From Prochlorococcus sp. AG-355-B23 (GTDB lineage Bacteria; Cyanobacteriota; Cyanobacteriia; PCC-6307; Cyanobiaceae): a DNA stretch of 64,000 nucleotides. The notes beneath the pieces are model-generated. The model was not told the DNA's origin and ran no database searches. It saw only the letters and a list, made by a program, of their open reading frames with translations. The DNA lies in assembly GCA_003280935.1 (NCBI GenBank), contig QCDJ01000002.1, positions 1 through 64,000 on the forward strand, in the 5' to 3' direction. The first letter of the stretch is position 1, and each line of letters starts with the position of its first letter. This document shows positions 17,031 to 26,866 of this stretch, one piece after another. A program made the translations under genes and the position numbers.

Positions 17031-18581
17031 GTGAAATACATTTTTATAATTTTTTTTAGTTTTTGTGGTTTATTTTTTAATAATGGTTTTAAGGCTGCTG
17101 AAAAGATAAATATTAAGTTTGAAGAGATGGAAATCCCTCTTACTATAGAACAATTATCAAAATTAGAAAAATACAAAGATGATTCAACAGAATTAATAGA
17201 TTGGTTAAAAAAAAATGGATTTATAAGAATTTTTGAATTATCAAAATTTTTAGAATTTCCAGTTTTCAAAGAAGAGGGATTAAAAAGAGAAATATTAAGA
17301 AGTTGGATAGGGCGTAAAATTCTTACAGAATTAAGCAAAAGCATTAAAGTTCCAAATGACAATAATGGAACAGAAATATATAACACTATAGAAAATTTAT
17401 TAGATCAAAAAAAAGAAGTTTCAACTTTAGACATCATAAAGGCATTACCATCAGAAGAAATATCACTAGATATTGATAATCTAATTTTAATAATTTCATC
17501 TTGGAAAAATGAATTATCAATGCAACAAGAACTGTTGTCCAAATTAAATAAACTTGAAAGAACTAAACTAAATGCCTTTAAAAATACTGAAAAAAAATCA
17601 ACTAAAGATCTAATAAAAATTGAAAAAAAAATTTATGCTCCTCACCGAGTGAAACCTTTTGAAATTGAAATATGGAAAAGCAATAAAACAAATTTTGATA
17701 AAGAATTGATAATATTTATGCCAGGACTTGGAGGCGAAATTAATAATTTCAAATGGATAGGTAACGAATTGGCTAGAAGAGGCTGGCCAATATTATTCAT
17801 AGATCATAGAGGGAGTAATTTAGAATCATTCATAGAAGTACTCGATGGTAAGGAAACGATACCAGGAAGTGCAGACTTTTTCTTATATAGAATTAAAGAT
17901 TTAGAAGCTGTATTGAAAGCTCATGAAAATGGGGAATTTGGTTTACCTAATAATTCTTATATTTTAATGGGGCATTCACTTGGTGCTTTAATAGCACTTT
18001 TATATGAAGGCAAGAAACCTACTGATCAACTAGAGGAAAAATGTGATTCGGCATTAAAAGACTTTGCGGTAACAAATTTATCAAAATTACTTCAATGTCA
18101 GTTGAGTGAAATACCATTCCCCAAGAAAAATAACACTAATAAGGCCAGTGCCATAGTAGGTTTTAATTCATTTGGAAGTCTAGTATGGCCAAAAGAAAAT
18201 AGTACAGGCATTAAAGCACCCACCCTTCTAATAGGTGGTACTTATGACCTTATTACACCGTTAATGAATGAACAATTTAGAGTTTTTTATGCTTTAGATA
18301 ATCCATCAAATAGATTTCTAATTATTGAAGGAGCAAGTCATTTCTCTCCTATAAGAATTAATAAAAGCTATGAAGAAAATAATGACCTCTTCAAAATAAG
18401 TGAATCTTTTATTGGTTCACAGCCAATATTAGTACAAGATTTATCTACAAAATTTATAGTTGAATTTCTAAAAAATATTAAAGACCAAAAGATCCCTAAT
18501 GTAGTTAAAAACCAAAGAGATTTGGGACTTGACTTCCATCTTTTAGATCTTGAAACGATAAAAGAAATTTCCGAAAGTTAG
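17031..18581 (+). CDS. Exported DUF1400-type alpha/beta hydrolase
   Basis: 516 residues from a GTG at 17031 (in-frame stop at 17022). The signal peptide is about residues 1-22. An N-terminal helical DUF1400-like region (EEMEIPLTIEQLSKLEKY, LEFPVFKEEGLKREILRSWIG) precedes an alpha/beta hydrolase domain. Visible catalytic elements: GLGGEINNFKW oxyanion region near 232, nucleophile Ser in GHSLGA near 316, Asp in GGTYDLITP near 409, His in GASHFSP near 443. Family members are called predicted dienelactone hydrolases or lipases; the substrate is unknown. Probably periplasmic. Confidence 0.82.
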   Translation: MKYIFIIFFSFCGLFFNNGFKAAEKINIKFEEMEIPLTIEQLSKLEKYKDDSTELIDWLKKNGFIRIFELSKFLEFPVFKEEGLKREILRSWIGRKILTELSKSIKVPNDNNGTEIYNTIENLLDQKKEVSTLDIIKALPSEEISLDIDNLILIISSWKNELSMQQELLSKLNKLERTKLNAFKNTEKKSTKDLIKIEKKIYAPHRVKPFEIEIWKSNKTNFDKELIIFMPGLGGEINNFKWIGNELARRGWPILFIDHRGSNLESFIEVLDGKETIPGSADFFLYRIKDLEAVLKAHENGEFGLPNNSYILMGHSLGALIALLYEGKKPTDQLEEKCDSALKDFAVTNLSKLLQCQLSEIPFPKKNNTNKASAIVGFNSFGSLVWPKENSTGIKAPTLLIGGTYDLITPLMNEQFRVFYALDNPSNRFLIIEGASHFSPIRINKSYEENNDLFKISESFIGSQPILVQDLSTKFIVEFLKNIKDQKIPNVVKNQRDLGLDFHLLDLETIKEISES

Positions 18582-19600
18582 TACTCTATTCGTGGATCTA
18601 AATATGCGATTAAAATATCCACGAAGAGATTTAGAGAGACTATGAGCATAGAGGTAAAAATTACAATTCCTTGAACCAAGGCATAGTCTCTTTGAGAAAT
18701 AGCTTCATGTAATCTTAAAGCTATACCTGGCCATGAGAAAGTCACCTCGAACAACAGAGCACCTCCTGCTAAAGAGGCCATAGTCAAGCCAGAAATAGTG
18801 ACAATTGGCAATAGAGCATTAGGCAATGCATGGTTTAAAAATATTTTTTTCCTCGATATTCCTCTACATATAGCAGCATTTACATAATCACTTTTTAATG
18901 TCTTATCCAAATTTACTCTTAATGAGCGACTGAATATACCACTTAATAAAAAGCCAAGGGTAATCGAAGGAAGTGCGAGATGATAAAGACTATCTTTCAA
19001 GGCAATAATATTATTTGAAAGAATACTATCTAAAACCAGAAAACCTGTAATTTGGGGTTGTTGCTGAAATATAGGAAATCTCCCTCCAATTGGGGAAATA
19101 TTAAAAAATACAGAAAATAATAATTGAGCTAACATTGCACCCCAAAAAGGAGGGATCGCATATGTAGCAATTCCTAATATTCTCGCAATATAATCAGTCT
19201 TTTTCCCTCTATTTCTTAAGCCAATTAATCCCAATGGAAATCCTATTAGTATGGCACTTAATATTGAAAAGAATCCAAGCTCAAGACTTGCAGGCAATGA
19301 CTCTATAATAATATTAAGGACTGGTTCTTGGGTACTAAGAGATTGGCCAAAATCTAAGTGCAATATATTTTTAATATATGAAAAATATTGATTTATTAAA
19401 GGTTCATCTAGCCCCAATTTATTTCTTAGAAATTCCCTAGAAACCTCATCTGCACCAGATCCAAGTATGGCATCGACAGGATCGCCGGGAGCAACTCTTA
19501 ATAAAATAAAAACTAATGAAGAAATTATCCATAACATTATCGGTATTAATGAAATTTTTAATAAGGAATAATTTAGTAGTTTATTTAAATTTCTACTCAT
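18578..19600 (-). CDS. dppB: ABC transporter permease, dipeptide/oligopeptide type (DppB/OppB-like)
   Basis: 340 residues, about six membrane segments. It shows the DppB N-terminal signature WIISSLVFILLRVAPGDPVDAILG and the cytoplasmic ATPase-coupling loop (NHALPNALLPIVTISG, about 255-270). It overlaps the substrate-binding gene upstream by 8 bases, so the two are coupled. No partner permease (DppC) or ATPase gene is in the window, so the rest of the transporter must be encoded elsewhere. Substrate specificity (peptide or other) is inferred from family only. Confidence 0.9.
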   Translation of the reverse strand: MSRNLNKLLNYSLLKISLIPIMLWIISSLVFILLRVAPGDPVDAILGSGADEVSREFLRNKLGLDEPLINQYFSYIKNILHLDFGQSLSTQEPVLNIIIESLPASLELGFFSILSAILIGFPLGLIGLRNRGKKTDYIARILGIATYAIPPFWGAMLAQLLFSVFFNISPIGGRFPIFQQQPQITGFLVLDSILSNNIIALKDSLYHLALPSITLGFLLSGIFSRSLRVNLDKTLKSDYVNAAICRGISRKKIFLNHALPNALLPIVTISGLTMASLAGGALLFEVTFSWPGIALRLHEAISQRDYALVQGIVIFTSMLIVSLNLFVDILIAYLDPRIEY

Positions 19601-21164
19601 TAATTAACTCAAGATCACTCAATGAAATTATTCCTGCGCCATTAAAAATAGGTTTTGATATTTTATTTTGTGACCATGCTTTTTGAGAGGAGATCCAAAT
19701 AGGAATATAAGGTATTGAACTTGCTGCGATTTTTTCAATTTCAACAAGTTTTTCTAATCTTTTAATTCCACTTATTTTTTCACTCTCAAGAAATAAACTT
19801 TCCACTTTATTAGATCCCCAAAAACTGCCGCTGTAAACTGATTCTCCTTTTTTACATATGCCGTCAACTATTACATTACAACTTAAAAGAGGGGTAAGAT
19901 AAGCCTCTGGATCTGAATAAGCCCCAGTCCAATCTAGAAGAACTGCCGTATAAATTCCTAAACTTAGATTCTTATAAACTGTTGTAGATTCAACCCCATT
20001 GAGTTCAATATCAATACAATCTTTCAAAGAATTTTTAATTTCTTCTTGCCATGTCAGAGCAATAAGCTTGTCAGCTGGTACATTCGATCTATAAGTAAGG
20101 GGTATTTTTAGAATATTTCCATTGCAATAATTTTCTTTTTGCAATAACTTTCTCGCTTCTAAATAATCATATTTAGGCCACAGTTCCTGATTATCTTTTT
20201 TTAATATCGGAGGAATAATTGATCTAGATGGCTTCCTTAATCCATAACTTACTTTCTCACTAATCAATTTTCTATTAAGACTTTTTGCCAAAGCTAATCT
20301 TAAATTAAGATTACTTAGGGGATAAGAACTTGTTTTGAGGCTTATAAAACTTAATTCAGTGAAAGGGCTATTACCTTCATTAAACTGTTTATTTTTGCTT
20401 AAATCATTTAAACTTTTTCTCTGACTATCATCAATCGAATTTGATAAAAGCACGTCAATTTGTTTACTTTTTAAAGCCCCAAAAAGAGAGGATGAATTTG
20501 AATAGCCCACAAAATTAACGCCGTTATTTAAGGGTTTTTCACCCCAATAATTCAAATATGGATCAATTGATTGAACTTCATTAGAAAAACTGGTCAGCAC
20601 ATACTTGCCAGTACCAACAAATTTATCATTTAGAAACTTATCAGAATATTGTTTGTAAAATGTAGGAGATATTGGAGTTAAATTTACTGATGTGAGTAAA
20701 CCATTTAAAGAACTTGATGGTTTATTCAAATTTATTATGATTGAATATTCACTCGGCGTTTCTATTGTTTTAATCTTATTTCCTAAAATATAGTTCATTG
20801 TTCCAATTCTTTTGAATCTATCAAAGGTGAACTTCATAGCATTTGAGTTAAATGCAGTTCCATCGTGAAAGAAAACATTCTTTCTTAAATTGATAGTTAT
20901 TTGAAGTCTATCCTTTGAAATAACTGGCATCCCCGAAGCCAATTCAGGTATTAATTCTCCGTTAGAATTTAATTCATATAATGTGTCTCCAAGAGAACTG
21001 ATTAATTGAATTGCTTTAAGAGTATTTGCTCTAGCTGGATCTAAAGATTCAATTTTTCCAGAACTTGCTACTATGATTTTTTTAGATATTCTTTTTGAGC
21101 CGCAAGAATTCTGTAAAAAAGAAATTAAAATTATAAATATTGATAAAACAATTTTTTTTTTCAT
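19593..21164 (-). CDS. dppA: ABC transporter substrate-binding lipoprotein, peptide type (SBP family 5)
   Basis: 523 residues. The signal peptide ends in a lipobox (SFLQNSC, Cys at about 21), so it is a lipoprotein facing the periplasm. Family 5 features: SLDPARANTLKAIQL near 40, INLRKNVFFHDGTAFNSNAMKFTFDR near 90-116, and LRLALAKSLNRKLI near 286. The peptide/nickel binding-protein family captures the ligand for the coupled permease. Starvation or mixotrophic peptide uptake is plausible but not shown by sequence. Confidence 0.9.
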   Translation of the reverse strand: MKKKIVLSIFIILISFLQNSCGSKRISKKIIVASSGKIESLDPARANTLKAIQLISSLGDTLYELNSNGELIPELASGMPVISKDRLQITINLRKNVFFHDGTAFNSNAMKFTFDRFKRIGTMNYILGNKIKTIETPSEYSIIINLNKPSSSLNGLLTSVNLTPISPTFYKQYSDKFLNDKFVGTGKYVLTSFSNEVQSIDPYLNYWGEKPLNNGVNFVGYSNSSSLFGALKSKQIDVLLSNSIDDSQRKSLNDLSKNKQFNEGNSPFTELSFISLKTSSYPLSNLNLRLALAKSLNRKLISEKVSYGLRKPSRSIIPPILKKDNQELWPKYDYLEARKLLQKENYCNGNILKIPLTYRSNVPADKLIALTWQEEIKNSLKDCIDIELNGVESTTVYKNLSLGIYTAVLLDWTGAYSDPEAYLTPLLSCNVIVDGICKKGESVYSGSFWGSNKVESLFLESEKISGIKRLEKLVEIEKIAASSIPYIPIWISSQKAWSQNKISKPIFNGAGIISLSDLELINE

Positions 21165-21181
21165 ATTTCCTTAGTTCTTAA

Positions 21182-21433
21182 TTATTCTGAAGAATTATTT
21201 GAGCAGAAAGTTTGTAAGGTTATTTGACTAATTTCTAAAGCAAATGTTTTTTTTGAATTACAAGCAAAAGGCCACTCTCTCACCCAACAAATTTCTGTAC
21301 CACTATTTAAACCAATTACTTGAAAAGTCTTATTGCTATTTTTAATTTTTACGCAAGCACCTTTATAAAGTTTTTCAGAAAAAATTAAATTATTATTTTC
21401 ATTATTATTATCTAATAGTTTTGAATGAATCAT
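21182..21433 (-). CDS. Small conserved hypothetical protein
   Basis: 83 residues from the ATG at 21433. No signal or membrane segment. The core LYKGACVKIKNSNKTFQVIGLNSGTEICWVREWPFACNSKKTFALEISQIT looks like a small beta-barrel (SH3/KOW-like) fold with three Cys in the core. It reads like a conserved picocyanobacterial family, unnamed to me. It sits 17 bases upstream of the binding-protein gene, so it may lead that transcript. Confidence 0.55.
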   Translation of the reverse strand: MIHSKLLDNNNENNNLIFSEKLYKGACVKIKNSNKTFQVIGLNSGTEICWVREWPFACNSKKTFALEISQITLQTFCSNNSSE

Positions 21434-21498
21434 TAAGGTACTAAAACACTTACTTTCTTTGGTTTACCAAGCTATAAAGAAATTTGCAAACTATTTTT

Positions 21499-22800
21499 TT
21501 AAATACAACTTAATTGACTTGCAATAATTTTGACTTCATTTAGCGAATTTATTTCATCTTTCGATCTCTCAAAATCGCCATTATTCACCTCATGAGTAAT
21601 AACGACAATTTCAGCTTTGTCCTCACTAGCATCAAGTTGAACAATTGATTCGATTGATACATTATTCTTTCCAAAAATATCTCCAATCTTTCCTATTACA
21701 CCTGGACTATCAAGACAAATAATTCTAAGGTAATTTTTTTTATTTATTTGTGAAGATCCTATGATATGACAGTTTCTCCAGAAATCAAAAGATAATAATG
21801 GATCGATTGAATTATTATTTTTTACTGAGGCGGCATGCAGATTTAATATATCTGATACTACTGATGCTGCAGTTGGGCCACTCCCAGCACCTGGACCATA
21901 TAACATTATTTCTCCAAGAGGATCAGCCTCAATCAATAAGGCATTATTAACTCCCTTAACTGTTGACAATGGATGAGATTTTGGAATCAAAGAAGGTCCT
22001 ACCCAAATATTTAAAGCAAGTGAATCATTACTATTAATTTGTCCCCTTTCGGAGAGCGCTAAAAGTTTTATTTCAAACCCTAATTTATTGGCATATTCGA
22101 TATCCTTTAGATTAATTTTACTAATGCCCTCAGAATGAATCTCCTCTCTTTTAATTTTCCCTCCAAATGCAAGTTCACTAAGAATTGAAATCTTATCAGC
22201 TGCATCATGGCCCTCAACATCTGCAGTTGGATCAAATTCTGCATACCCAAGGCTTTGGGCCAATTTTAAGGTCTCCTTGTAATCAGCTTTTTCATTTGTC
22301 ATTTTTGAAAGAATAAAATTTGTTGTGCCATTTATTATCCCAACCATTTTTTTTATGCTGTTACTTTTTAGTGATCTTTTTAAGGGTTCAATTATAGGAA
22401 TCCCCCCGCAAACTGCCGCTTCTGACAATATATAAAGTCCTTCTTTAGATGCAGTTTTATATATTTCATCTCCATATCTTGCAATGACTGCTTTATTTGC
22501 TGTAACAACAGATTTACCTAATTTTAATGATTGCAGAATAATATCTTTCGCCAAATCAACTCCACCCATCACTTCAACAATTACATCTATAGAGGGGTCA
22601 TTAATTAATTTAAAAGGATCATCAGTTAATAAATTATTATCTAGCTCAATATCCCTTTTTTTATTAAGATCTTTAACTGCTATTTTTGCAATTTCTATTT
22701 CTTTTAGAATTGGATGTGAATCAACTTCAGAACTTAATATTTTATAAATCCCTGAACCTACAGTTCCAAAACCTATAATCCCAATTTTGCATTTTCTCAT
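21499..22800 (-). CDS. hom: Homoserine dehydrogenase
   Basis: 433 residues, the usual length for the ACT-containing form. NAD(P)-binding motif GFGTVGSGIY at 10-19, family signature LAQSLGYAEFDPTADVEGHDAADK near 184-207, catalytic Lys region, and a C-terminal ACT domain (SPGVIGKIGDIFGKNNVSIESIV, about 355-377) for threonine feedback control. It reduces aspartate semialdehyde to homoserine in Thr/Met synthesis. It is cytoplasmic and the last member of the leftward run beginning near chlI. Confidence 0.96.
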   Translation of the reverse strand: MRKCKIGIIGFGTVGSGIYKILSSEVDSHPILKEIEIAKIAVKDLNKKRDIELDNNLLTDDPFKLINDPSIDVIVEVMGGVDLAKDIILQSLKLGKSVVTANKAVIARYGDEIYKTASKEGLYILSEAAVCGGIPIIEPLKRSLKSNSIKKMVGIINGTTNFILSKMTNEKADYKETLKLAQSLGYAEFDPTADVEGHDAADKISILSELAFGGKIKREEIHSEGISKINLKDIEYANKLGFEIKLLALSERGQINSNDSLALNIWVGPSLIPKSHPLSTVKGVNNALLIEADPLGEIMLYGPGAGSGPTAASVVSDILNLHAASVKNNNSIDPLLSFDFWRNCHIIGSSQINKKNYLRIICLDSPGVIGKIGDIFGKNNVSIESIVQLDASEDKAEIVVITHEVNNGDFERSKDEINSLNEVKIIASQLSCI

Positions 22801-22844
22801 TTTTTATTTCTTTTGACTTTGAATTTAATTTTATATTATTAGGC

Positions 22845-23264
22845 CTACAAAAATTCATTTGCTTGGGACTGCATTTTCAATAAAATGTTTAAAAAACCAT
22901 TTGACCGAGAAGGAGTTAAGCTTGATTTCAAACCAGTATCTTCTATAAATTTCTTATCTATTTCAACAACTTCATTTGGTGTTAACTCATTTAATCCACT
23001 TATTAGAAAAGCCAATAAACCCTTTGTTATGAGAGCATCAGAATAACCTTCCCAAAATAATTTACCGGCTTTAATAGTTGCCTTAACAAAAACTTCTGAA
23101 ACGCATCCCTTAACTTTATTTTCTTCAACAAGGATTTCACTATCTGGTTCCTTTAATTTTTTGCCCAACCACAAAATATATTCATATTTTCTTTTTGGAT
23201 CTTCTGATCTCTTCAGCTTTTCTACTAATTTTGATAAATTATTGTATTTTTCCTGATTTCCCAT
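22845..23264 (-). CDS. sufE: SufE-like cysteine desulfurase activator
   Basis: 139 residues. The SufE pattern is clear: YEYILWLGKKL near 28-38, then the sulfur-accepting Cys54 in KGCVSEVFV, then GYSDALITKGLLAFLI near 74-89. SufE takes persulfide sulfur from the SufS desulfurase for Fe-S cluster assembly, important in a photosynthetic cell rich in Fe-S proteins. The desulfurase gene is not in the window. It is on the same strand as hom and the folate cyclo-ligase. Confidence 0.9.
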   Translation of the reverse strand: MGNQEKYNNLSKLVEKLKRSEDPKRKYEYILWLGKKLKEPDSEILVEENKVKGCVSEVFVKATIKAGKLFWEGYSDALITKGLLAFLISGLNELTPNEVVEIDKKFIEDTGLKSSLTPSRSNGFLNILLKMQSQANEFL

Positions 23265-23304
23265 TTTTTTAAAACTATAAATTTATCACTTTATGAATCT
23301 TCTA

Positions 23305-23862
23305 TTATACAAATATTTCTTTTTCTGTGATAAAGCCCGATAAAGGAATATCCCACTCAGCTCTGGTTAATGGAACCGGACTTACACAATTAGAAGCTAA
23401 TACTCCAATGCATGGAACATTTCTCCAAGCATTATCTCTCCTTAATTTATCAAAATAACCTCCTCCATAACCTAATCTTGTTAAATTTTTATCAACGGAA
23501 AGACATGGTACAAATATCATGCTTATCTGCAAATGACTTAATGGGGAAGAGTTATTTGGACTTAGTATCCCCTCAAAGTCTTTGGTAAGAGGTTTTTCGT
23601 CCCATGGATAAAATAACAACTCTTTTTTACCTTCACATCTAGGCAAAGCTAAATTAAATTTTTTCTTAAGACTTCTTATATCAACTTCATTTTTTAGAGG
23701 CCAATATATGGCGATATAACCAAAATTTTTATATCCCTTAATAAATGAATCAATATATATTCTTACATTTTTTTCTACATTTTCTCTTTGATTAAGAGAA
23801 ATCCCATCTCTTAGTTTTCTAAACGTATCCCTCTCCAATTTCTTATTTTCAAAGATCGTCAT
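23305..23862 (-). CDS. 5-formyltetrahydrofolate cyclo-ligase
   Basis: 185 residues. The C-terminal signature RLGYGGGYFDKL (near 138-149) binds ATP/folate and is diagnostic; the N-terminal basic KLERDTFRKLRDGIS and central YIAIYWPLKNEVDIRSL also fit. It converts 5-formyl-THF to 5,10-methenyl-THF with ATP. It lies nine bases after ruvC on the same strand. Confidence 0.93.
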   Translation of the reverse strand: MTIFENKKLERDTFRKLRDGISLNQRENVEKNVRIYIDSFIKGYKNFGYIAIYWPLKNEVDIRSLKKKFNLALPRCEGKKELLFYPWDEKPLTKDFEGILSPNNSSPLSHLQISMIFVPCLSVDKNLTRLGYGGGYFDKLRRDNAWRNVPCIGVLASNCVSPVPLTRAEWDIPLSGFITEKEIFV

Positions 23863-23871
23863 ATTAAAGTT

Positions 23872-24345
23872 TCAGTTAAAGCCATCTTCATTTAGTTTTG
23901 TGAGAGCTATGGCCAAAGCATCTGCTGAATCATCAGGTTTTGGAGGTTTTTTAAGTTCTAGGCTAAACATAACAGCCTCAAGAACTTCTTTCTTAGATGC
24001 TTTTCCAGATCCAGCAATGGTTAATTTTATCTGTGCAGGAGAATATTCACTAACATGAATTTTTTTTGAGGCCAATACCATCATAATCACGCCTCTAGCC
24101 TGCACCACACTGATGGTAGTACTTGATCTGTAAAAGAAAAATTTTTCTACCGCCGCTGATGTTGGATTCCAATTATTTATTAATTCATTAAGATCTTTGT
24201 ATATCTCATAAAGTCTATCTTCTTCTTTTTTATCTTTACCTGTCTCAATGACACCACAATCTAGTAATATCTTTTTTTCATTTTCTATTTCAATTATTCC
24301 ATATCCAACTCTAGCTAATCCAGGATCAATCCCAATTATTCTCAC
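23872..24345 (-). CDS. ruvC: Holliday junction resolvase RuvC
   Basis: 157 residues from a GTG at 24345 (GTG AGA ATA). The RNase H-like active site is complete: Asp7 in IGIDPG, Glu67 in AAVEKFFF, and Asp139/Asp142 in PDDSADALA. It cuts four-way junctions as a dimer with RuvAB. It begins five bases after the chlI stop, so it is cotranscribed with chlI. Confidence 0.96.
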   Translation of the reverse strand: MRIIGIDPGLARVGYGIIEIENEKKILLDCGVIETGKDKKEEDRLYEIYKDLNELINNWNPTSAAVEKFFFYRSSTTISVVQARGVIMMVLASKKIHVSEYSPAQIKLTIAGSGKASKKEVLEAVMFSLELKKPPKPDDSADALAIALTKLNEDGFN

Positions 24346-24350
24346 TGTAA

Positions 24351-25439
24351 TTAAGCTTCTGCAGACAATTGAAATTTTGAAAGATTTTCTTTTTCATCTA
24401 AATCAAATACTTTACAAAAAGCTTGAATAACTTTTTCACCTGAATCAACTTGTTCTAAGGGATCTTTTCTTAGTCTGTGTCTTAAAGAGCAAGAAATAAC
24501 CCTGGCTATGTCATCTTCTTGCACTTCAGTTCTACCCTCAAATGCTGCAATTGCCCTTGCTGATCGATTTGTAACAATATCTCCACGTAAACCATCCACA
24601 TCAAGTTCTCCGCAGATTGCAGAAATATTCAATCTTAAGTCATCGTCCATTTGAACAGAATTTAATATTTCTTGTGCTTTAATAACTTTTTGCTGAAGTT
24701 CATCCTGTTGTTTCTCAACACTTAATGAAAACTCATCAGGATTATCATCAAAAGAAGTTCTTTGATCAACTACTTGAACTCTTAATTCAGCATCTCTAAC
24801 TGTCTTAACTTCAACACTCATTCCAAACCTATCTAATAGTTGAGGCCTTAATTCACCTTCTTCTGGATTTCCTGAACCAATAAGGACAAACCTTGCTGGA
24901 TGTCGAACTGAGACCCCCTCCCTTTCAACTGTATTCCATCCGGAAGCGGCCGAATCTAAAAGGACATCAACTAAATGATCATCAAGTAAATTCACTTCAT
25001 CAACGTATAGTAAACCCCTATTAGCTTTAGCCAACAATCCAGGTTCGAATGCTTTAACGCCTTCACTCAAAGCCTTCTCTATATCAATGGTTCCACAAAG
25101 CCTGTCTTCAGTAGCCCCTAAAGGCAAGTCAACCATAGGTACTTGTTTTTGAATACTTTCTAGATTTTCTCCTTGAGTAATTTTTTCCAAAACTTCTTTA
25201 CTTTGTAAATCAGGATCGACTAGTGAACTATTATATGGATCGTCTTTAACAACATCGATTGCAGGCAACAAATCAGCTAAAGCTCTGATTGTAGTAGACT
25301 TTCCAGTCCCTCTATCACCCATTATCATCACTCCTCCAATTCTTGGATCAATAACATTTAACAAGAGAGCTAATTTCATTTCTTCTTGACCAATTACTGC
25401 TGTAAAAGGAAAAACTCTTCTTTTCTTTGTTGTAGGCAC
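24351..25439 (-). CDS. chlI: Magnesium chelatase AAA+ subunit ChlI
   Basis: 362 residues from a GTG at 25439, matching the usual cyanobacterial N-terminus ([20 protein letters not shown]). Walker A GDRGTGKS at 41-48, Walker B region [21 protein letters not shown] near 142-162, sensor [19 protein letters not shown] near 193-211. With ChlD and ChlH it inserts Mg into protoporphyrin IX, the committed step of (divinyl-)chlorophyll synthesis. Soluble, stromal side. Confidence 0.97.
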   Translation of the reverse strand: MPTTKKRRVFPFTAVIGQEEMKLALLLNVIDPRIGGVMIMGDRGTGKSTTIRALADLLPAIDVVKDDPYNSSLVDPDLQSKEVLEKITQGENLESIQKQVPMVDLPLGATEDRLCGTIDIEKALSEGVKAFEPGLLAKANRGLLYVDEVNLLDDHLVDVLLDSAASGWNTVEREGVSVRHPARFVLIGSGNPEEGELRPQLLDRFGMSVEVKTVRDAELRVQVVDQRTSFDDNPDEFSLSVEKQQDELQQKVIKAQEILNSVQMDDDLRLNISAICGELDVDGLRGDIVTNRSARAIAAFEGRTEVQEDDIARVISCSLRHRLRKDPLEQVDSGEKVIQAFCKVFDLDEKENLSKFQLSAEA

Positions 25440-25556
25440 AGTTTTAGTTTTCTTAAATATTCAAATAATCAATAGATGTTACTTCAGAAAATGTTTTTAG
25501 TAAATATCCCTTTCAAATTAAAACAAGAAGCGAATAATAACTAATCAAATTTATAG

Positions 25557-26312
25557 TTACTTATTTTTTTTTGAATTGTTCAAAAACCAGTTTATTTGAT
25601 GGACAATTCCTCTTAAAACATTTATTTCGTGCATTGATGTATTTGCCCTCAAAATAAAATTCTTAAATTTACTAATTTTTGCCTTGGAGGTATGTTTCAA
25701 GAGATATCCAACTCGCAAAAGCATTTCCTCTATCTCAACAAATGTATCATGTACTTCTTTCGATGATGCTAGGTTAAAAACTAATAATTCATTATTTAAA
25801 TTCTTTTTAGAAGACTTATTTAATTCATACAAAACTATTGAGACAGCGTGCGAAAGATTTAATGAAGGATTATTCTGAGAAGTTGGTATATTAAAAGTCT
25901 TATTTGCTAAAAGCAATTCACTGTTAGTTAAACCTCTATCTTCTCTTCCAAATATAATTGCTAAATTATTAATATTCTTAAAGGATAAAGTCCAATCAAA
26001 TATATCTTCAGAAGATACAAAAAATGAATCTTTACTTACATCAATCCTTCCACAAGATGCTAGAACCAAATCACAATCAAAAATTGCATTTTGAAGATCA
26101 TCAAAAACCTTACAATGTTTAAGAAATTTTTGACCTTTAAGAGCCATTTTTTTTGCTTCTAAAGAAAATATGTCGCATTTAGGAGAAACAATTCTTAATT
26201 CGTCAACTTCAAAATTGCTGCATAATCTAGCAACGCTCCCTACATTTAAAGGGCCATTTGGTTCAACTAATATTACCTTTAAATTAGAAAAATTTTTCCC
26301 CAAATTATTCAA
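25557..26312 (-). CDS. TrmH/TrmJ-family RNA 2'-O-methyltransferase (SPOUT)
   Basis: 251 residues from a TTG at 26312, inside an 8-base overlap with the upstream cytochrome gene; no in-frame ATG is close. SPOUT motifs: VEPNGPLNVGSVARLCSNF (16-34), LAIIFGREDRGLTNSEL near 117-133, and IPTSQNNPSLNLSHAVSIVLYEL near 141-163, the S-adenosylmethionine-binding knot. Closest to TrmJ-type enzymes that methylate a tRNA anticodon-loop ribose; the exact target is not provable here. Confidence 0.88.
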   Translation of the reverse strand: MNNLGKNFSNLKVILVEPNGPLNVGSVARLCSNFEVDELRIVSPKCDIFSLEAKKMALKGQKFLKHCKVFDDLQNAIFDCDLVLASCGRIDVSKDSFFVSSEDIFDWTLSFKNINNLAIIFGREDRGLTNSELLLANKTFNIPTSQNNPSLNLSHAVSIVLYELNKSSKKNLNNELLVFNLASSKEVHDTFVEIEEMLLRVGYLLKHTSKAKISKFKNFILRANTSMHEINVLRGIVHQINWFLNNSKKNK

Positions 26313-26691
26313 GGCTATGAAGATATTTCAATAAATTGGACATATTTACAGGATCAATTTCAAAACTCGGCATAGGAGGAGTTAGGCCTCCAGTAACTTG
26401 TTTTATTATCTCTTTATCATTCAAACGTTTAGTTATTGAGTGTAAGTCTGGGCCCACTAATCCTCTTGCTGTAATTCCATGACATCCAACACAATTTATC
26501 TTAAAAAGAGCATCTCCTTCCTCAGCAGAGCCATTGAGCTTAAGAGTTTCAATAATATATTTATTATTTTCATGATGATTCACGAAAAATATTGAAAAAC
26601 AAATCAATAAAAATCCAAATACAATAAAAACAATTTTTAAGAATTCTTTTTTAAAGTCTCTTTCTACTGCAGTTGATGAAGATGTTGACAC
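26305..26691 (-). CDS. cytM: Membrane-anchored class I cytochrome c, cytochrome cM-like
   Basis: 128 residues from a GTG at 26691. A single N-terminal hydrophobic segment (about 19-37) acts as a membrane anchor or uncleaved signal. The heme motif CVGCH spans residues 67-71; the likely distal Met is in TPPMPSF near 107. Size and anchor fit cytochrome cM, a low-abundance cyanobacterial c-type cytochrome involved in respiratory/photosynthetic electron balance. It is divergent from petG with 55 bases between, an intriguing pairing of two electron-transport genes. Confidence 0.8.
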   Translation of the reverse strand: MSTSSSTAVERDFKKEFLKIVFIVFGFLLICFSIFFVNHHENNKYIIETLKLNGSAEEGDALFKINCVGCHGITARGLVGPDLHSITKRLNDKEIIKQVTGGLTPPMPSFEIDPVNMSNLLKYLHSLE

Positions 26692-26746
26692 AAAAAATAG
26701 TCTCTATGTAACAATTGTGGTAAAGAAATTCAAAAAAGGCAAAAAA

Positions 26747-26866
26747 ATGATCGAGCCTCTTCTATGTGGAATTGTTTTAGGTTTAGTTCCAATTACTCTT
26801 CTTGGATTATTCGTAAGTGCATGGAATCAATACAGAAGAGGTTCAGGGATGCTGGACATTGATTAA
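26747..26866 (+). CDS. petG: Cytochrome b6f complex subunit PetG
   Basis: 39 codons: ATG at 26747, TAA at 26864-26866. The sequence begins [15 protein letters not shown] and continues through a single membrane helix to [11 protein letters not shown], the classic PetG pattern. PetG is a small peripheral helix needed for b6f assembly in the thylakoid. Its last 24 bases overlap the 3' end of rsmD on the other strand. The upstream region is only 55 bases, shared with the divergent cytochrome gene, and has a weak AAGG ribosome-binding site. Confidence 0.97.
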   Translation: MIEPLLCGIVLGLVPITLLGLFVSAWNQYRRGSGMLDID

